Below are positions 1 to 6,941 of a DNA stretch of 64,000 nucleotides, piece after piece (within the stretch, counting starts at the first letter, position 1; every line of letters begins with the position of its first letter). The position numbers and the translations under genes were made by a program. This stretch comes from Streptomyces violaceusniger Tu 4113 (GTDB lineage: Bacteria; Actinomycetota; Actinomycetes; Streptomycetales; Streptomycetaceae), in the NCBI RefSeq assembly GCF_000147815.2, contig NC_015957.1, positions 2,852,001 to 2,916,000 on the forward strand. Direction: 5' to 3'. Below the pieces are notes generated by a model. That model had not been told where the DNA came from, ran no database searches, and saw nothing but the letters and a program-made list of their open reading frames with translations.

Positions 1-1
1 A

Positions 2-49
2 CCCCAAGACTCCCGTGGCCTGCTGGAGCGACTGCGAGGAGACCTATGA
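2..49 (+). CDS. C-terminal end of an XRE/DUF5753 regulator (partial)
   Basis: Only the last 15 codons are in the window. The frame reads PQDSRGLLERLRGDL and then a TGA that overlaps the ATG of the next gene (ATGA at 46-49). A helical tail of the S-R-x-L-x-E-R type is common at the end of Streptomyces helix-turn-helix proteins with a DUF5753 domain, and such genes normally sit directly before a DUF397 gene with exactly this overlap. The identification rests mostly on context, because too little sequence is present to see any domain. Confidence 0.5.
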   Translation, partial: PQDSRGLLERLRGDL

Positions 50-231
50 GTAGGGCGGAACTCACCTGGTTCAAGTCCAGCTACAGCGGCAGTCAGGGAG
101 ACGACTGCGTGGAGGTCGCCATCACCGAGGAGGCCGTCCACGTACGGGACTCCAAGGACACGGCACGCCCCGGTCTCGCCGTCAGCCGTGACGGCTGGGC
201 GCGGTTCGTCCGGTACGCCGCACACGGCTGA
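46..231 (+). CDS. DUF397 domain protein
   Basis: A 61-residue protein that is a complete DUF397 domain. It shows the family core: an aromatic and K-S-S-Y-S near residues 9-15, DDCVEVA at about 20-26, VRDSK at about 34-38, and a C-terminal W-x-x-F. DUF397 proteins are the small partners of XRE/DUF5753 regulators in Streptomyces (the BldB/WhiJ-type accessory systems). They are thought to modulate the DNA-binding partner, but their biochemistry is poorly known. The start overlaps the stop of the upstream gene by four bases, so translational coupling is likely. Two further DUF397 copies lie at 30.2-30.6 kb. Confidence 0.9.
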   Translation: MSRAELTWFKSSYSGSQGDDCVEVAITEEAVHVRDSKDTARPGLAVSRDGWARFVRYAAHG

Positions 232-239
232 GCCGGTGG

Positions 240-266
240 CGCGCCCGCTAACTCATCGCGGGCGCG
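240..266. terminator. Bidirectional hairpin terminator
   Basis: A perfect 9-base-pair stem (CGCGCCCGC at 240-248 with GCGGGCGCG at 258-266) around a 9-base loop. It lies between the converging DUF397 gene and ssuD. There is no U-tract, which is normal for Streptomyces terminators. The function is inferred from position and stem strength. Confidence 0.55.
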
Positions 267-284
267 ACCGACGTCACCGGGTCA

Positions 285-1448
285 TCAGGAACTCCCCGCC
301 GCCGCGAACGGGACCTGGGTGGTGGGCTGTTCGGCGGTGGCGGGGGAGTGGAAGGGGTGGGACCACAGGCCCTGGCGGCGCAGCACGGGCAGGACGCCCT
401 CGCCGAACCAGTACGCCTCCTCCAGGTGCGGATAGCCGGACAGGATGAACTCGTCGATGCCGAGGCGGTGGTATTCGGCGATCCGCTCGGCGACCTCCGC
501 GTGGCTGCCCACCAGGGCCGTGCCCGCGCCGCCGCGGACCAGGCCCACACCGGCCCAGAGATTGGGGTAAATCTCGAGGTTGTCCAGGCTGCCGCCGTGC
601 AGGGCGAGCATGCGCTGCTGGCCCTCGGACTCGCTGCGGCCGAGCCCGGTCTGGATGGAGCGCACGGTCTCCGGGTCGAAGCCGTCGAGCAGTCGGCGGG
701 CCTCGGCCCATGCCTGCTCGGCGGTGTCGCGGGTGATGACGTGCAGCCGGATGCCGAAGCGGATCGTCCGGCCCTGTTCGGCGGCGAGGGAGCGGATCCA
801 GGCGATCTTCCGGGCGACCTCGGCGGGGGGTTCGCCCCAGGTGAGGTAGACGTCGGAATGGCGGGCGGCGACCTGCCCCGCGGCGGGGGAGGAGCCGCCG
901 AAGTACACCTGCGGGAGCGGGTCGGGGAGCCGGGCCAGCTTGGCGCCCTCGACGTGGAGGTGTTCGCCGGTGGCATCGACGGTCTTGCCGTCCCACAGGT
1001 CGCGGACGATGCCCAGGAACTCGCCGGTGCGGGCGTAGCGGGCGTCCTTGTCGAGGAAGTCGCCGTAGGCGCGCTGCTCATGGCTCTCGCCGCCGGTGAC
1101 CACGTTGAGCATCAGCCTGCCGCCGGTCTGCCGCTGGTACGTGGAGGCCATCTGGGCGGCGAAGGTGGGCGAGAGAAAACCGGGCCGGAAGGCCACCAGG
1201 AACTTCAGCCGTTCGGTGTGCTGGCTGACCATCGCGGTGGTCAGCCAGGCGTCCTCGCACCAGGCGCCGGTCGGAGTGAGAGCGCCTTCGAAGCCGAGGT
1301 GTTCGGCGGCGCGGGCGATCTGGGTGAGATAGCCGACGGACGGCGGGCGGTCCCCTCCGGCCGAGGTGACGGGGGTGCCATGGCCACCGCCGACGACATG
1401 GCGGCTGTCGCCGTTGGTGGGCAGGAACCAGTGGAAGGTGAGGGACAT
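285..1448 (-). CDS. ssuD: FMNH2-dependent alkanesulfonate monooxygenase
   Basis: A 387-residue bacterial-luciferase-family (LLM) protein, close to the usual length of SsuD (about 380). It starts SLTFHWFLPTNGDSRH and shows the SsuD-type segments GGESHEQRAYGDFLDKDARY and YFGGSS, with the C-terminal IDEFILSGYPHLEEAYWFGE segment. SsuD uses FMNH2 and oxygen to cleave alkanesulfonates to aldehyde and sulfite, which supplies sulfur during sulfate starvation. It is the last gene of a minus-strand operon (sfnG, ssuE, sfnB-like, ssuD), 41 bases after the sfnB-like gene, and the ssuE product can provide its reduced flavin. GGAG lies 8 bases before the ATG. The exact sulfonate range cannot be read from sequence. 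Confidence 0.93.
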   Translation of the reverse strand: MSLTFHWFLPTNGDSRHVVGGGHGTPVTSAGGDRPPSVGYLTQIARAAEHLGFEGALTPTGAWCEDAWLTTAMVSQHTERLKFLVAFRPGFLSPTFAAQMASTYQRQTGGRLMLNVVTGGESHEQRAYGDFLDKDARYARTGEFLGIVRDLWDGKTVDATGEHLHVEGAKLARLPDPLPQVYFGGSSPAAGQVAARHSDVYLTWGEPPAEVARKIAWIRSLAAEQGRTIRFGIRLHVITRDTAEQAWAEARRLLDGFDPETVRSIQTGLGRSESEGQQRMLALHGGSLDNLEIYPNLWAGVGLVRGGAGTALVGSHAEVAERIAEYHRLGIDEFILSGYPHLEEAYWFGEGVLPVLRRQGLWSHPFHSPATAEQPTTQVPFAAAGSS

Positions 1449-1489
1449 GGTGCGGCTCCGTTCAGGGGTGAGCGGGGTTGGGGCGGGGG

Positions 1490-2689
1490 CTACAGGAGGC
1501 CGTGGCGGGGTGGTTTCGTGCCGTTCAGCACATAGCGGCCGATGTGCTGGACCTTCCAGCGGGCCGGGTCGTGCAGGGTGTGCGTACGGGCGTCCCGCCA
1601 GTGGCGGTGCAGGCCCAGGGCGTCCAGGGCCGAGCGGGTGCCGGAGACCTCGAACAGCGAACTGCCCGTCTCCACCGCCGCGTCGGCCGCCGCCACCTTC
1701 GCCGCGGCCACCGCGATCGACGCCTCGGCGGCGGTGTCCTCGTCGAGGTGGCCACGGGCGGTGTCCACGGCCCGGGCGGCGGCGGACAGCAGGGCCTCGG
1801 CGCCCCGGACCTGGAGGGCCAGCTCGCCGAAGCGCTGGATGAGCAGCGGATCCTCGGCGGCGGTCTCGAAGCCGCTCTCGAACCAGGGGCGGCTCTTGGT
1901 GCGGACGAAGGTCACCGCCTCCGCCAGCGCCCCCGAGGCGATCCCCGCGTCGATGGCCGCGTGCAGCAACTGCGCACTGGCGCCGTGCAGTTGGGGACCG
2001 CGGAAGGTGAGATGGTGCGGTACGACCCGGTCCGCCGGGACGGGCACGGCATCCAGCCGCACGGTGCCGCTCGCGGTCGTCCGCTGGCCCATGCCGTCCC
2101 AGTCGTCCACGACGGTCAGACCGGGCGCGTCCCGCGGCACATACGCCACCTGCAGGTCGTCGTCCTCCGCCCGGGCCAGCACCGGGATCCAGTCGGCGAA
2201 CAGCGCGCCGGTGGAGTAGTGCTTGACACCGGTCAGGGTGTACGAGCCGTCGGCCGCCGGGGCGAGGCGGGTGCGGATGTCCTGGAGGTGCCGGGTGCCC
2301 GCCTCCGACTGGGCGTTGCCGAACCGCTTCCCCGCCAGCACCTCGCCGAAGAAGAACGCCTGCTGCGCCTGCGTGCCCTGACGGCGCAGCACATTGATGT
2401 ACGCGAAGTGGCTCTGCGGGATCTGGGCGAGGCTGGCGTCGGCGGCGGCGAGCAGCCGGAACACCTCGGCGAGGGTCACGGCGGACACATCCGCGCCGCC
2501 GTGCTCCGCCGGGACGGTGATCGCCGGCAGCCCGGACGCGGACAGCCGGTCCAGTTCGGCACGCGGCAGTCTGCGCCGTGCGTCGCGCTCGGCGGCGCCC
2601 GTACGGAACTCCTCGGCCAGCGCGGCGGCCACCTTCAGCGCCTCGGTGTCATCGGCGATGACATGGGCGGGCTCGGGCAGGGACGACAC
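1490..2689 (-). CDS. sfnB: SfnB-family flavin monooxygenase (acyl-CoA dehydrogenase fold)
   Basis: A 399-residue acyl-CoA-dehydrogenase-like protein of the sulfur-acquisition type (SfnB/DszC-like). Visible family segments are FGNAQSEAGTRHL, LTGVKHYSTGALFADWIPV and DWDGMGQRTTASGTV. Members of this group act with reduced FMN in C-S bond oxidation rather than on acyl-CoA, so it probably works with SfnG on sulfones or methanesulfinate-type compounds. I chose the GTG at 2689: translation then begins SSLPEPAHVIADD, two bases after the ssuE stop. The frame stays open further upstream, but that part only shadows ssuE and sfnG. The substrate is inferred from operon context. Confidence 0.9.
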   Translation of the reverse strand: MSSLPEPAHVIADDTEALKVAAALAEEFRTGAAERDARRRLPRAELDRLSASGLPAITVPAEHGGADVSAVTLAEVFRLLAAADASLAQIPQSHFAYINVLRRQGTQAQQAFFFGEVLAGKRFGNAQSEAGTRHLQDIRTRLAPAADGSYTLTGVKHYSTGALFADWIPVLARAEDDDLQVAYVPRDAPGLTVVDDWDGMGQRTTASGTVRLDAVPVPADRVVPHHLTFRGPQLHGASAQLLHAAIDAGIASGALAEAVTFVRTKSRPWFESGFETAAEDPLLIQRFGELALQVRGAEALLSAAARAVDTARGHLDEDTAAEASIAVAAAKVAAADAAVETGSSLFEVSGTRSALDALGLHRHWRDARTHTLHDPARWKVQHIGRYVLNGTKPPRHGLL

Positions 2690-2691
2690 GG

Positions 2692-3246
2692 TCAGCTCGC
2701 CGCGGCCAGTACGGTGGTGTGGCCGAGCGCCGCCGAGAACTGGTCGACGACCTGCTCCAGCGCTTCGGCGGCCCCCGCCGCCACGCTCACCCCGCCGTCC
2801 GGCTCCACCGTGATGTCCTTGTCCAGGGTGAACCAGCCCTGGACGATATGGGCCGCGCCCATGGAGGAGAGCACCGGCCGCAGCGCGTAGTCGATGGCCA
2901 GCACATGGGCGGTGGTGCCACCGGTGGCCAGCGGCAGCACGGTCTTGCCCGCGAGCGCGTACTGCGGCAGCAGATCCAGCAGGGACTTCAGCAGCCCGGA
3001 GTAGGCGGCCTTGTAGACCGGTGTTCCCACGACGAGCCCGTCCGCCTGCTCGACCAGCGCCTTGGCCCGGACGATGGCCGGATGCGAGAAGTCCGCGCCG
3101 AGCAGCGCGGCGGCGGGGAGGGTGCGGACGTCGAGCGGCACCGCCTGATGGCCCTGGGCGGTCAGCCGGGCGTCCAGATGGCGCAGCAGCCGGGCGGTGC
3201 GGGAGGTGGCGGAGGGAGAGCCGGAGAGGGACAGGACGGTGGCCAT
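2692..3246 (-). CDS. ssuE: NAD(P)H-dependent FMN reductase
   Basis: A 184-residue flavodoxin-like FMN reductase. It has the N-terminal SLSGSPSATSRTARLL phosphate-binding loop, the VVGTPVYKAAYSGLLKSLLDLLP segment and the LPLATGGTTAHVLAIDYALRPVL core that are typical of SsuE/MsuE. It supplies FMNH2 to SfnG, the SfnB-like enzyme and SsuD encoded beside it. The ATG at 3246 is preferred to the in-frame TTG two codons upstream because AAGGA stands 7 bases before it. The gene lies 87 bases after sfnG and two bases before the SfnB-like start, so it is within one transcription unit. Confidence 0.9.
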   Translation of the reverse strand: MATVLSLSGSPSATSRTARLLRHLDARLTAQGHQAVPLDVRTLPAAALLGADFSHPAIVRAKALVEQADGLVVGTPVYKAAYSGLLKSLLDLLPQYALAGKTVLPLATGGTTAHVLAIDYALRPVLSSMGAAHIVQGWFTLDKDITVEPDGGVSVAAGAAEALEQVVDQFSAALGHTTVLAAAS

Positions 3247-3333
3247 GAGCAATCCTTCGTGATGCGGTCGAGGCGGTGGGATCGGGAGCCGGTGGGAACG
3301 GCGGCGGGAACGCCGGCGGGAACGCCGGCGGCG

Positions 3334-4443
3334 TCAGGAAAGCGCGGGCACGGGCTCCGGCAGCTCCGCCTCCAGCTCGCGGACCAGCGGCAGCACCCGC
3401 TTGCCGAAGTACTCGACCTCCTCCAGGTAGTGCAGGAAGCCCAGGAGGAAGAGATCGACGCCGAGCCGCTTGTAGGCCACGATGCGCTCGGCGATCTGCT
3501 CGGGGGTGCCGATCAGCCCCGTACGGAAGCCGTCGTTGTACTGGACCAGGTCCTCGAAGGAGGAGTCCTGCCACATGCCCTTGCCGTCGGCGGTGGACCG
3601 GCCCGCCTGCTGGACGGCGCCGCGGAAGCCGTCCACGGCCTCGGTGTCGGCCTTGGCGACGATCTCGCGCAGGGTCTCGCGGGCCTCGGCCTCGGTGTCG
3701 CGGGCGATGAGGAAGGCGTTGAGGGCGAAGCCGGGCGCCGGGCGGCCGACGGTGGCCGCGGCGGCGCGGACGTCCCCGATCTGCTCGGTGACGCCGTCGA
3801 AGTCCTTGCCGTTGCTGAAGTACCAGTCGGAGACCCGGCCCGCCATGGCGCGGGCGGCGGTGGAGTTGCCGCCCTGGAAGATCTCCGGATGCGGGCGCCC
3901 GGGGCTGCTCAGCGGCTTGGGCTTGAGGGAGAAGTCCCGGATCCGGTAGAAGTCCCCGGCCAGTTCGGCGTGGTCCTTGGTCCAGATCGCGCGCAGCGCC
4001 CGGATGAACTCCTCGGAGCGGCGGTAGCGCTCGTCGTGCTTCAGCCAGGGCTCGCCCAGCGCGGTGAACTCGCCCTTGAACCAGCCGCTGACGACGTTCA
4101 CCGCGAACCGCCCATCGGAGAGCTGATCGGCGGTGGCGCCCAGCTTGGCCAGGACGCCGGGGTGCCACAGCCCGGGGTGGACGGCGGCGATGACCTTCAG
4201 CCGCTGCGTGGCCAGCAGCAGTGCGAGGCTGAAACTGGTCGACTCGTGCTGGTACTCGGCGCCGTAGCTGGCCATGTAGCGGACCTGGCTGAGGGCGTAG
4301 TCGAAGCCGTTGTTCTCGGCGAGCACGGCCAGGTCGCGGTTGTAGTCGTAGCCCCAGTCGGTGCGCTGCTCGATGGTGCTGGTGACCAGTCCGCCGCTGA
4401 CATTGGGCACCCAATAGGCGAAACGGAGGGGTTCTGCGGGCAT
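3334..4443 (-). CDS. sfnG: FMNH2-dependent dimethylsulfone monooxygenase
   Basis: A 369-residue LLM monooxygenase of the SfnG type. Segments that fit the family are FAYWVPNVSGGLVTSTIEQR at the N-terminus, YDYNRDLAVLAENNGFDYAL, NVVSGWFKGEFTALGEPWL and a C-terminal LFLLGFLHYLEEVEYFGKRV. SfnG converts dimethylsulfone to methanesulfinate with FMNH2 and oxygen, the first step in using organosulfur as a sulfur source. The ATG at 4443 has GGGAG 6 bases upstream. The frame extends 44 codons further but that part has no family similarity. It is the first large gene after the Cys-rich leader peptide (4756-4676), with a 232-base gap holding a stem-loop. Confidence 0.92.
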   Translation of the reverse strand: MPAEPLRFAYWVPNVSGGLVTSTIEQRTDWGYDYNRDLAVLAENNGFDYALSQVRYMASYGAEYQHESTSFSLALLLATQRLKVIAAVHPGLWHPGVLAKLGATADQLSDGRFAVNVVSGWFKGEFTALGEPWLKHDERYRRSEEFIRALRAIWTKDHAELAGDFYRIRDFSLKPKPLSSPGRPHPEIFQGGNSTAARAMAGRVSDWYFSNGKDFDGVTEQIGDVRAAAATVGRPAPGFALNAFLIARDTEAEARETLREIVAKADTEAVDGFRGAVQQAGRSTADGKGMWQDSSFEDLVQYNDGFRTGLIGTPEQIAERIVAYKRLGVDLFLLGFLHYLEEVEYFGKRVLPLVRELEAELPEPVPALS

Positions 4444-4626
4444 GGGGAACTCCCGGTGGAGCGAATACGGGCAGGGCGAATCGGCGCCCCGGCGTCGAGC
4501 GGAATTCATCCGGGGCGGGGCGCGGAAAGACCGGGCAGCGCGAATGGGCGCAAAGGCGGGGCAGCGCGGCCGCATTTTCTCGGTGGCGGCGGCTAAAAGC
4601 CTTTCCCGATCATGGGAGGCGGCGGG

Positions 4627-4660
4627 GAGCGAAGCGGAGGCGATCCCTCAGGGCTCGCTC
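4627..4660 (-). promoter_or_regulatory. Stem-loop between leader peptide and sfnG (candidate attenuator)
   Basis: Read on the minus strand, GAGCGA (4660-4655) pairs with TCGCTC (4632-4627), and a nested GAGG pairs with CCTC. The structure begins 15 bases after the leader stop codon, where a ribosome paused on the leader Cys codons could affect it. The inner strand carries CCTCC, which resembles an anti-Shine-Dalgarno sequence. A role in attenuation is inferred; no poly-U tract follows, so transcription or translation control are both possible. Confidence 0.35.
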
Positions 4661-4675
4661 GGACCCGGCGTCAGG

Positions 4676-4756
4676 TCAAGCCGGACAGCAACAGGACGCG
4701 CTGGAGACACGCGCGAGGTCGACGTGGCGTCGCCGCGTGAGGTCCTGTCGCTTCAT
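4676..4756 (-). CDS. Cys-rich regulatory leader peptide
   Basis: A 26-codon gene, read on the minus strand. Its C-terminal part is RRHVDLARVSSASCCCPA followed by TGA, with consecutive TGT-TGC-TGT Cys codons. The R-R-x-V-D-L-x-R-V-x-S-A signature is that of the 'putative leader peptide' family found before sulfur-assimilation genes in Streptomyces and related to the cysteine attenuation leader peptides described in mycobacteria. A promoter-like pair (4764-4793) puts the start site close to the ATG, so the message may be leaderless. The expected role is sensing cysteinyl-tRNA supply by ribosome stalling at the Cys run and so controlling the sfnG-ssuE-sfnB-ssuD genes downstream. The peptide itself probably has no other job. 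Confidence 0.85.
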   Translation of the reverse strand: MKRQDLTRRRHVDLARVSSASCCCPA

Positions 4757-4763
4757 GTCACCG

Positions 4764-4793
4764 ATCCAACCAGGGAGAAGTCCTGCCGGTCAA
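4764..4793 (-). promoter_or_regulatory. Promoter of the leader peptide / sulfur operon
   Basis: On the minus strand, TTGACC (4793-4788) is followed after 18 bases by TTGGAT (4769-4764). Transcription would start at or within a few bases of the leader ATG at 4756, which fits a leaderless message. Matches to the vegetative sigma consensus are partial. Confidence 0.45.
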
Positions 4794-4835
4794 GAAGGCC
4801 CGGGCTCCATTCCATATCCCGGACGCATGGGCCGG

Positions 4836-4853
4836 GCCGCGGAATTCCGCGGC
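4836..4853. promoter_or_regulatory. 18-base perfect palindrome between leader and LysR gene
   Basis: GCCGCGGAATTCCGCGGC is perfectly self-complementary. It lies about 80 bases before the leader start and 110 bases before the divergent LysR start. A regulator operator is possible, and the product of the adjacent LysR gene is the obvious candidate. Chance palindromes do occur in GC-rich DNA, but 18 perfect bases around an AATT core is unusual. Confidence 0.35.
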
Positions 4854-4962
4854 GCCCGCTTCGAGATTACCCGGGACGCGGGCCGGGGAGTGAGTCGGTA
4901 TTCATGAGACCGTGATAGGGATCCCCTTGAAGCGGGCGCCCCGGGCGGGCATGGTGCGCCGT

Positions 4963-5877
4963 GTGCGAATTGAACAGCTCGAATACATCGCCGCGGTCAC
5001 CCGCCTCGGCTCACTCCGCCGCGCCGCCGAGGAACTGCACCTGTCCCAGCCGGCGCTCAGCGAGACCGTACGCAATCTCGAACGCGAACTCGGCGTGGAT
5101 CTGCTGGAGCGCAAGCGCTCCGGCGCCACGATCAGCGCGGAGGGACGGGAGTTGCTGCCGCATATCGCCACCGTCATCGAGGCCGTCGACCGGCTGCGCG
5201 ACGCCGCCGGTGACCAGCACCGGGTCAGCCGGATGATCCGGCTGGGCACGGTCAACACCGCGACGGTCCCGCTGCTGATCCCGGCCGTCCGGGAGTTCCG
5301 CGCGACCCACCCGGTGACCCAGGTCGAGGTGGTGGGCGCGCAGCAGACCGAGATCCACCGGGCGCTGCTGGAGGGCAGCGTCGATCTGGGCCTGGTCAAC
5401 TACCTCGGGGGGGACGACGTCCCGCCCGACCTCGAGACCACCGAGCTGCTGCGCGGCCGCCCGGTGGTCTGTCTGCGTCCCGACAGCCCGCTGGCCGCCC
5501 GTCCGGTGGTGAGCGCGGCGGATCTGCTGGACGGGCGCGAACCGCTGATCGTGATGCGTTCCGGCTATCTCATGCACCGCTTCATCCACCGGCTGCTGGC
5601 CGGGCGCACCCCGTCCTTCTCGTACTCCACCGACGGCGCCGAAATGGGCAAGCTGATGGTGGCCGAGGGGCTGGGCGTCACCGTGCTCCCCGACTTCAGC
5701 GTCATCGGTGACCCTCTGGAGCGCGGTGGCGCGATCACCCACCGGCCGCTCGCGGACGGCGAGGCCACCGAGGTGCTGCTGGTGATCCAGCGCCGCCGCT
5801 CGGGCTCCGTCCCGCGCGCCGTACGCGATCTGCACCAGCTCTTCGTACGGCGCGCGGGGACGCCTACAGCTCCCTGA
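4963..5877 (+). CDS. LysR-family transcriptional regulator (sulfur operon side)
   Basis: A 304-residue LysR regulator. The winged helix covers residues 1-60 (RIEQLEYIAAVTRLGSLRRA, LHLSQPALSETVRNLERELG), followed by a periplasmic-binding-like effector domain. The GTG at 4963 gives the usual LysR N-terminus; an in-frame ATG at 4951 adds only four residues. It is divergent from the leader-sfnG-ssuE-sfnB-ssuD operon and shares its 200-base control region, so it probably regulates that operon much as Cbl/CysB do in enterics. The effector is unknown. Its last 14 bases overlap the tail of the converging oxidoreductase gene. Confidence 0.9.
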   Translation: MRIEQLEYIAAVTRLGSLRRAAEELHLSQPALSETVRNLERELGVDLLERKRSGATISAEGRELLPHIATVIEAVDRLRDAAGDQHRVSRMIRLGTVNTATVPLLIPAVREFRATHPVTQVEVVGAQQTEIHRALLEGSVDLGLVNYLGGDDVPPDLETTELLRGRPVVCLRPDSPLAARPVVSAADLLDGREPLIVMRSGYLMHRFIHRLLAGRTPSFSYSTDGAEMGKLMVAEGLGVTVLPDFSVIGDPLERGGAITHRPLADGEATEVLLVIQRRRSGSVPRAVRDLHQLFVRRAGTPTAP

Positions 5878-6829
5878 GCGCGGGCAGCAGCCGCTCCTCG
5901 GCCCAGTCCAGGAACGGCCGCTGATGGTCACCGCCGATCTGGACGAGGGCGACGTCCGTGAAACCCGCGTCGACGAAGGGCCGGATCAGCTCCGTGAACT
6001 CCCCGACGTCATCGCCGCACGGAATGGAGGCGGCCACGTCCTCGGGCCGGACGAACTGGGTGGCGCCCGCGAAGGAGGCGGGCCCCGGCAGCTCCGAGTT
6101 GACCTTCCAGCCGCTCCCGAACCAGCGGAACTGGTCATGGGCGCGCGCGATCGCCGCGTCCCGGTCGGGGTCGTAACAGACCGGGATCTGGCCGATCCGG
6201 GGCTTTCCGCCACCGCCGTTGCGCTCGAAGTCCCCCACCAGCTCGGACTTGGGCTCCACGGCGATCAGGATGTCGGCCAGCCGCCCGGCCAGCCGGCAGG
6301 ACTGCGGCCCGGAGACGGCCACGCCGATGGGCGGCGGCTGGTCCGGCAGATCCCACAGCTTCGCCGAGTCGACGTCGTAGTGGGTGCCGTGGTGGGTGAC
6401 ATAGCCGCCGCCGAACAGCGCCCGGATGATCTCGATCGCCTCTTCCAGCATCTCGTGGCGCACATCGGCCGACGGCCAGCCCTGTCCGATCACATGCTCG
6501 TTCAGGTTCTCGCCGGACCCGAGCCCCAGCCGGAACCGCCCCTCGGACAGCAACTGGAGCGTCGCCGCCTTCTGCGCGACCACCGCCGGGTGATAGCGCA
6601 CGGTGGGGCAGGTGACATACGTCGTCAGCGGGATCGAGGAGGTGGCCTGCGCCGCGGCACCCAGCACGCTCCAGGCGTACGGGGCGTGCCCCTGGGAGTC
6701 CAGCCACGGGAAGTAGTGGTCGGAGGTCACCGAGAAGTCGAACCCGACCTGCTCGGCCCGGACCACGTCGTCGACGAGCTGACGTGGTCCGGCCTGCTCG
6801 GTCATCATCGTGTATCCCCATCGAACCAT
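5864..6829 (-). CDS. LLM-class F420-dependent oxidoreductase (G6PDH-like family)
   Basis: A 321-residue luciferase-like protein. The N-terminus WGYTMMTEQAGPRQLVDDVV, the segment FDFSVTSDHYFPWLDSQGHA and the glycine-rich FRLGLGSGENLNEHVIG are typical of the actinobacterial family related to F420-dependent glucose-6-phosphate dehydrogenase. The likely cofactor is F420 rather than FMN, in contrast to the sfnG/ssuD products nearby. The true substrate of this subfamily is mostly unknown. It converges on the LysR gene with a 14-base overlap and is 112 bases downstream of the SGNH esterase gene on the same strand. Confidence 0.9.
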   Translation of the reverse strand: MVRWGYTMMTEQAGPRQLVDDVVRAEQVGFDFSVTSDHYFPWLDSQGHAPYAWSVLGAAAQATSSIPLTTYVTCPTVRYHPAVVAQKAATLQLLSEGRFRLGLGSGENLNEHVIGQGWPSADVRHEMLEEAIEIIRALFGGGYVTHHGTHYDVDSAKLWDLPDQPPPIGVAVSGPQSCRLAGRLADILIAVEPKSELVGDFERNGGGGKPRIGQIPVCYDPDRDAAIARAHDQFRWFGSGWKVNSELPGPASFAGATQFVRPEDVAASIPCGDDVGEFTELIRPFVDAGFTDVALVQIGGDHQRPFLDWAEERLLPALREL

Positions 6830-6941
6830 GGCTCCCGAGTACCGCTCCGGCCGGCGTCCAAACGAGACGAATGGCTGGTCACCGTGGGTCGCGGCGGCTC
6901 ACGTGCGGTAGACGCGGGACGCGGTCACGGCGCGGCCGTGG

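Noticed and set aside
1366..2890. Plus-strand open frames opposite ssuD and the sfnB-like gene
   Set aside because: They are antisense shadows caused by third-position G/C bias and show no family features.
1490..4414. A single 974-residue protein across the sulfur operon
   Set aside because: Only the last 399 residues show a family (SfnB-like). The first part is an antisense-like shadow of sfnG and ssuE, which have clear starts and motifs of their own.
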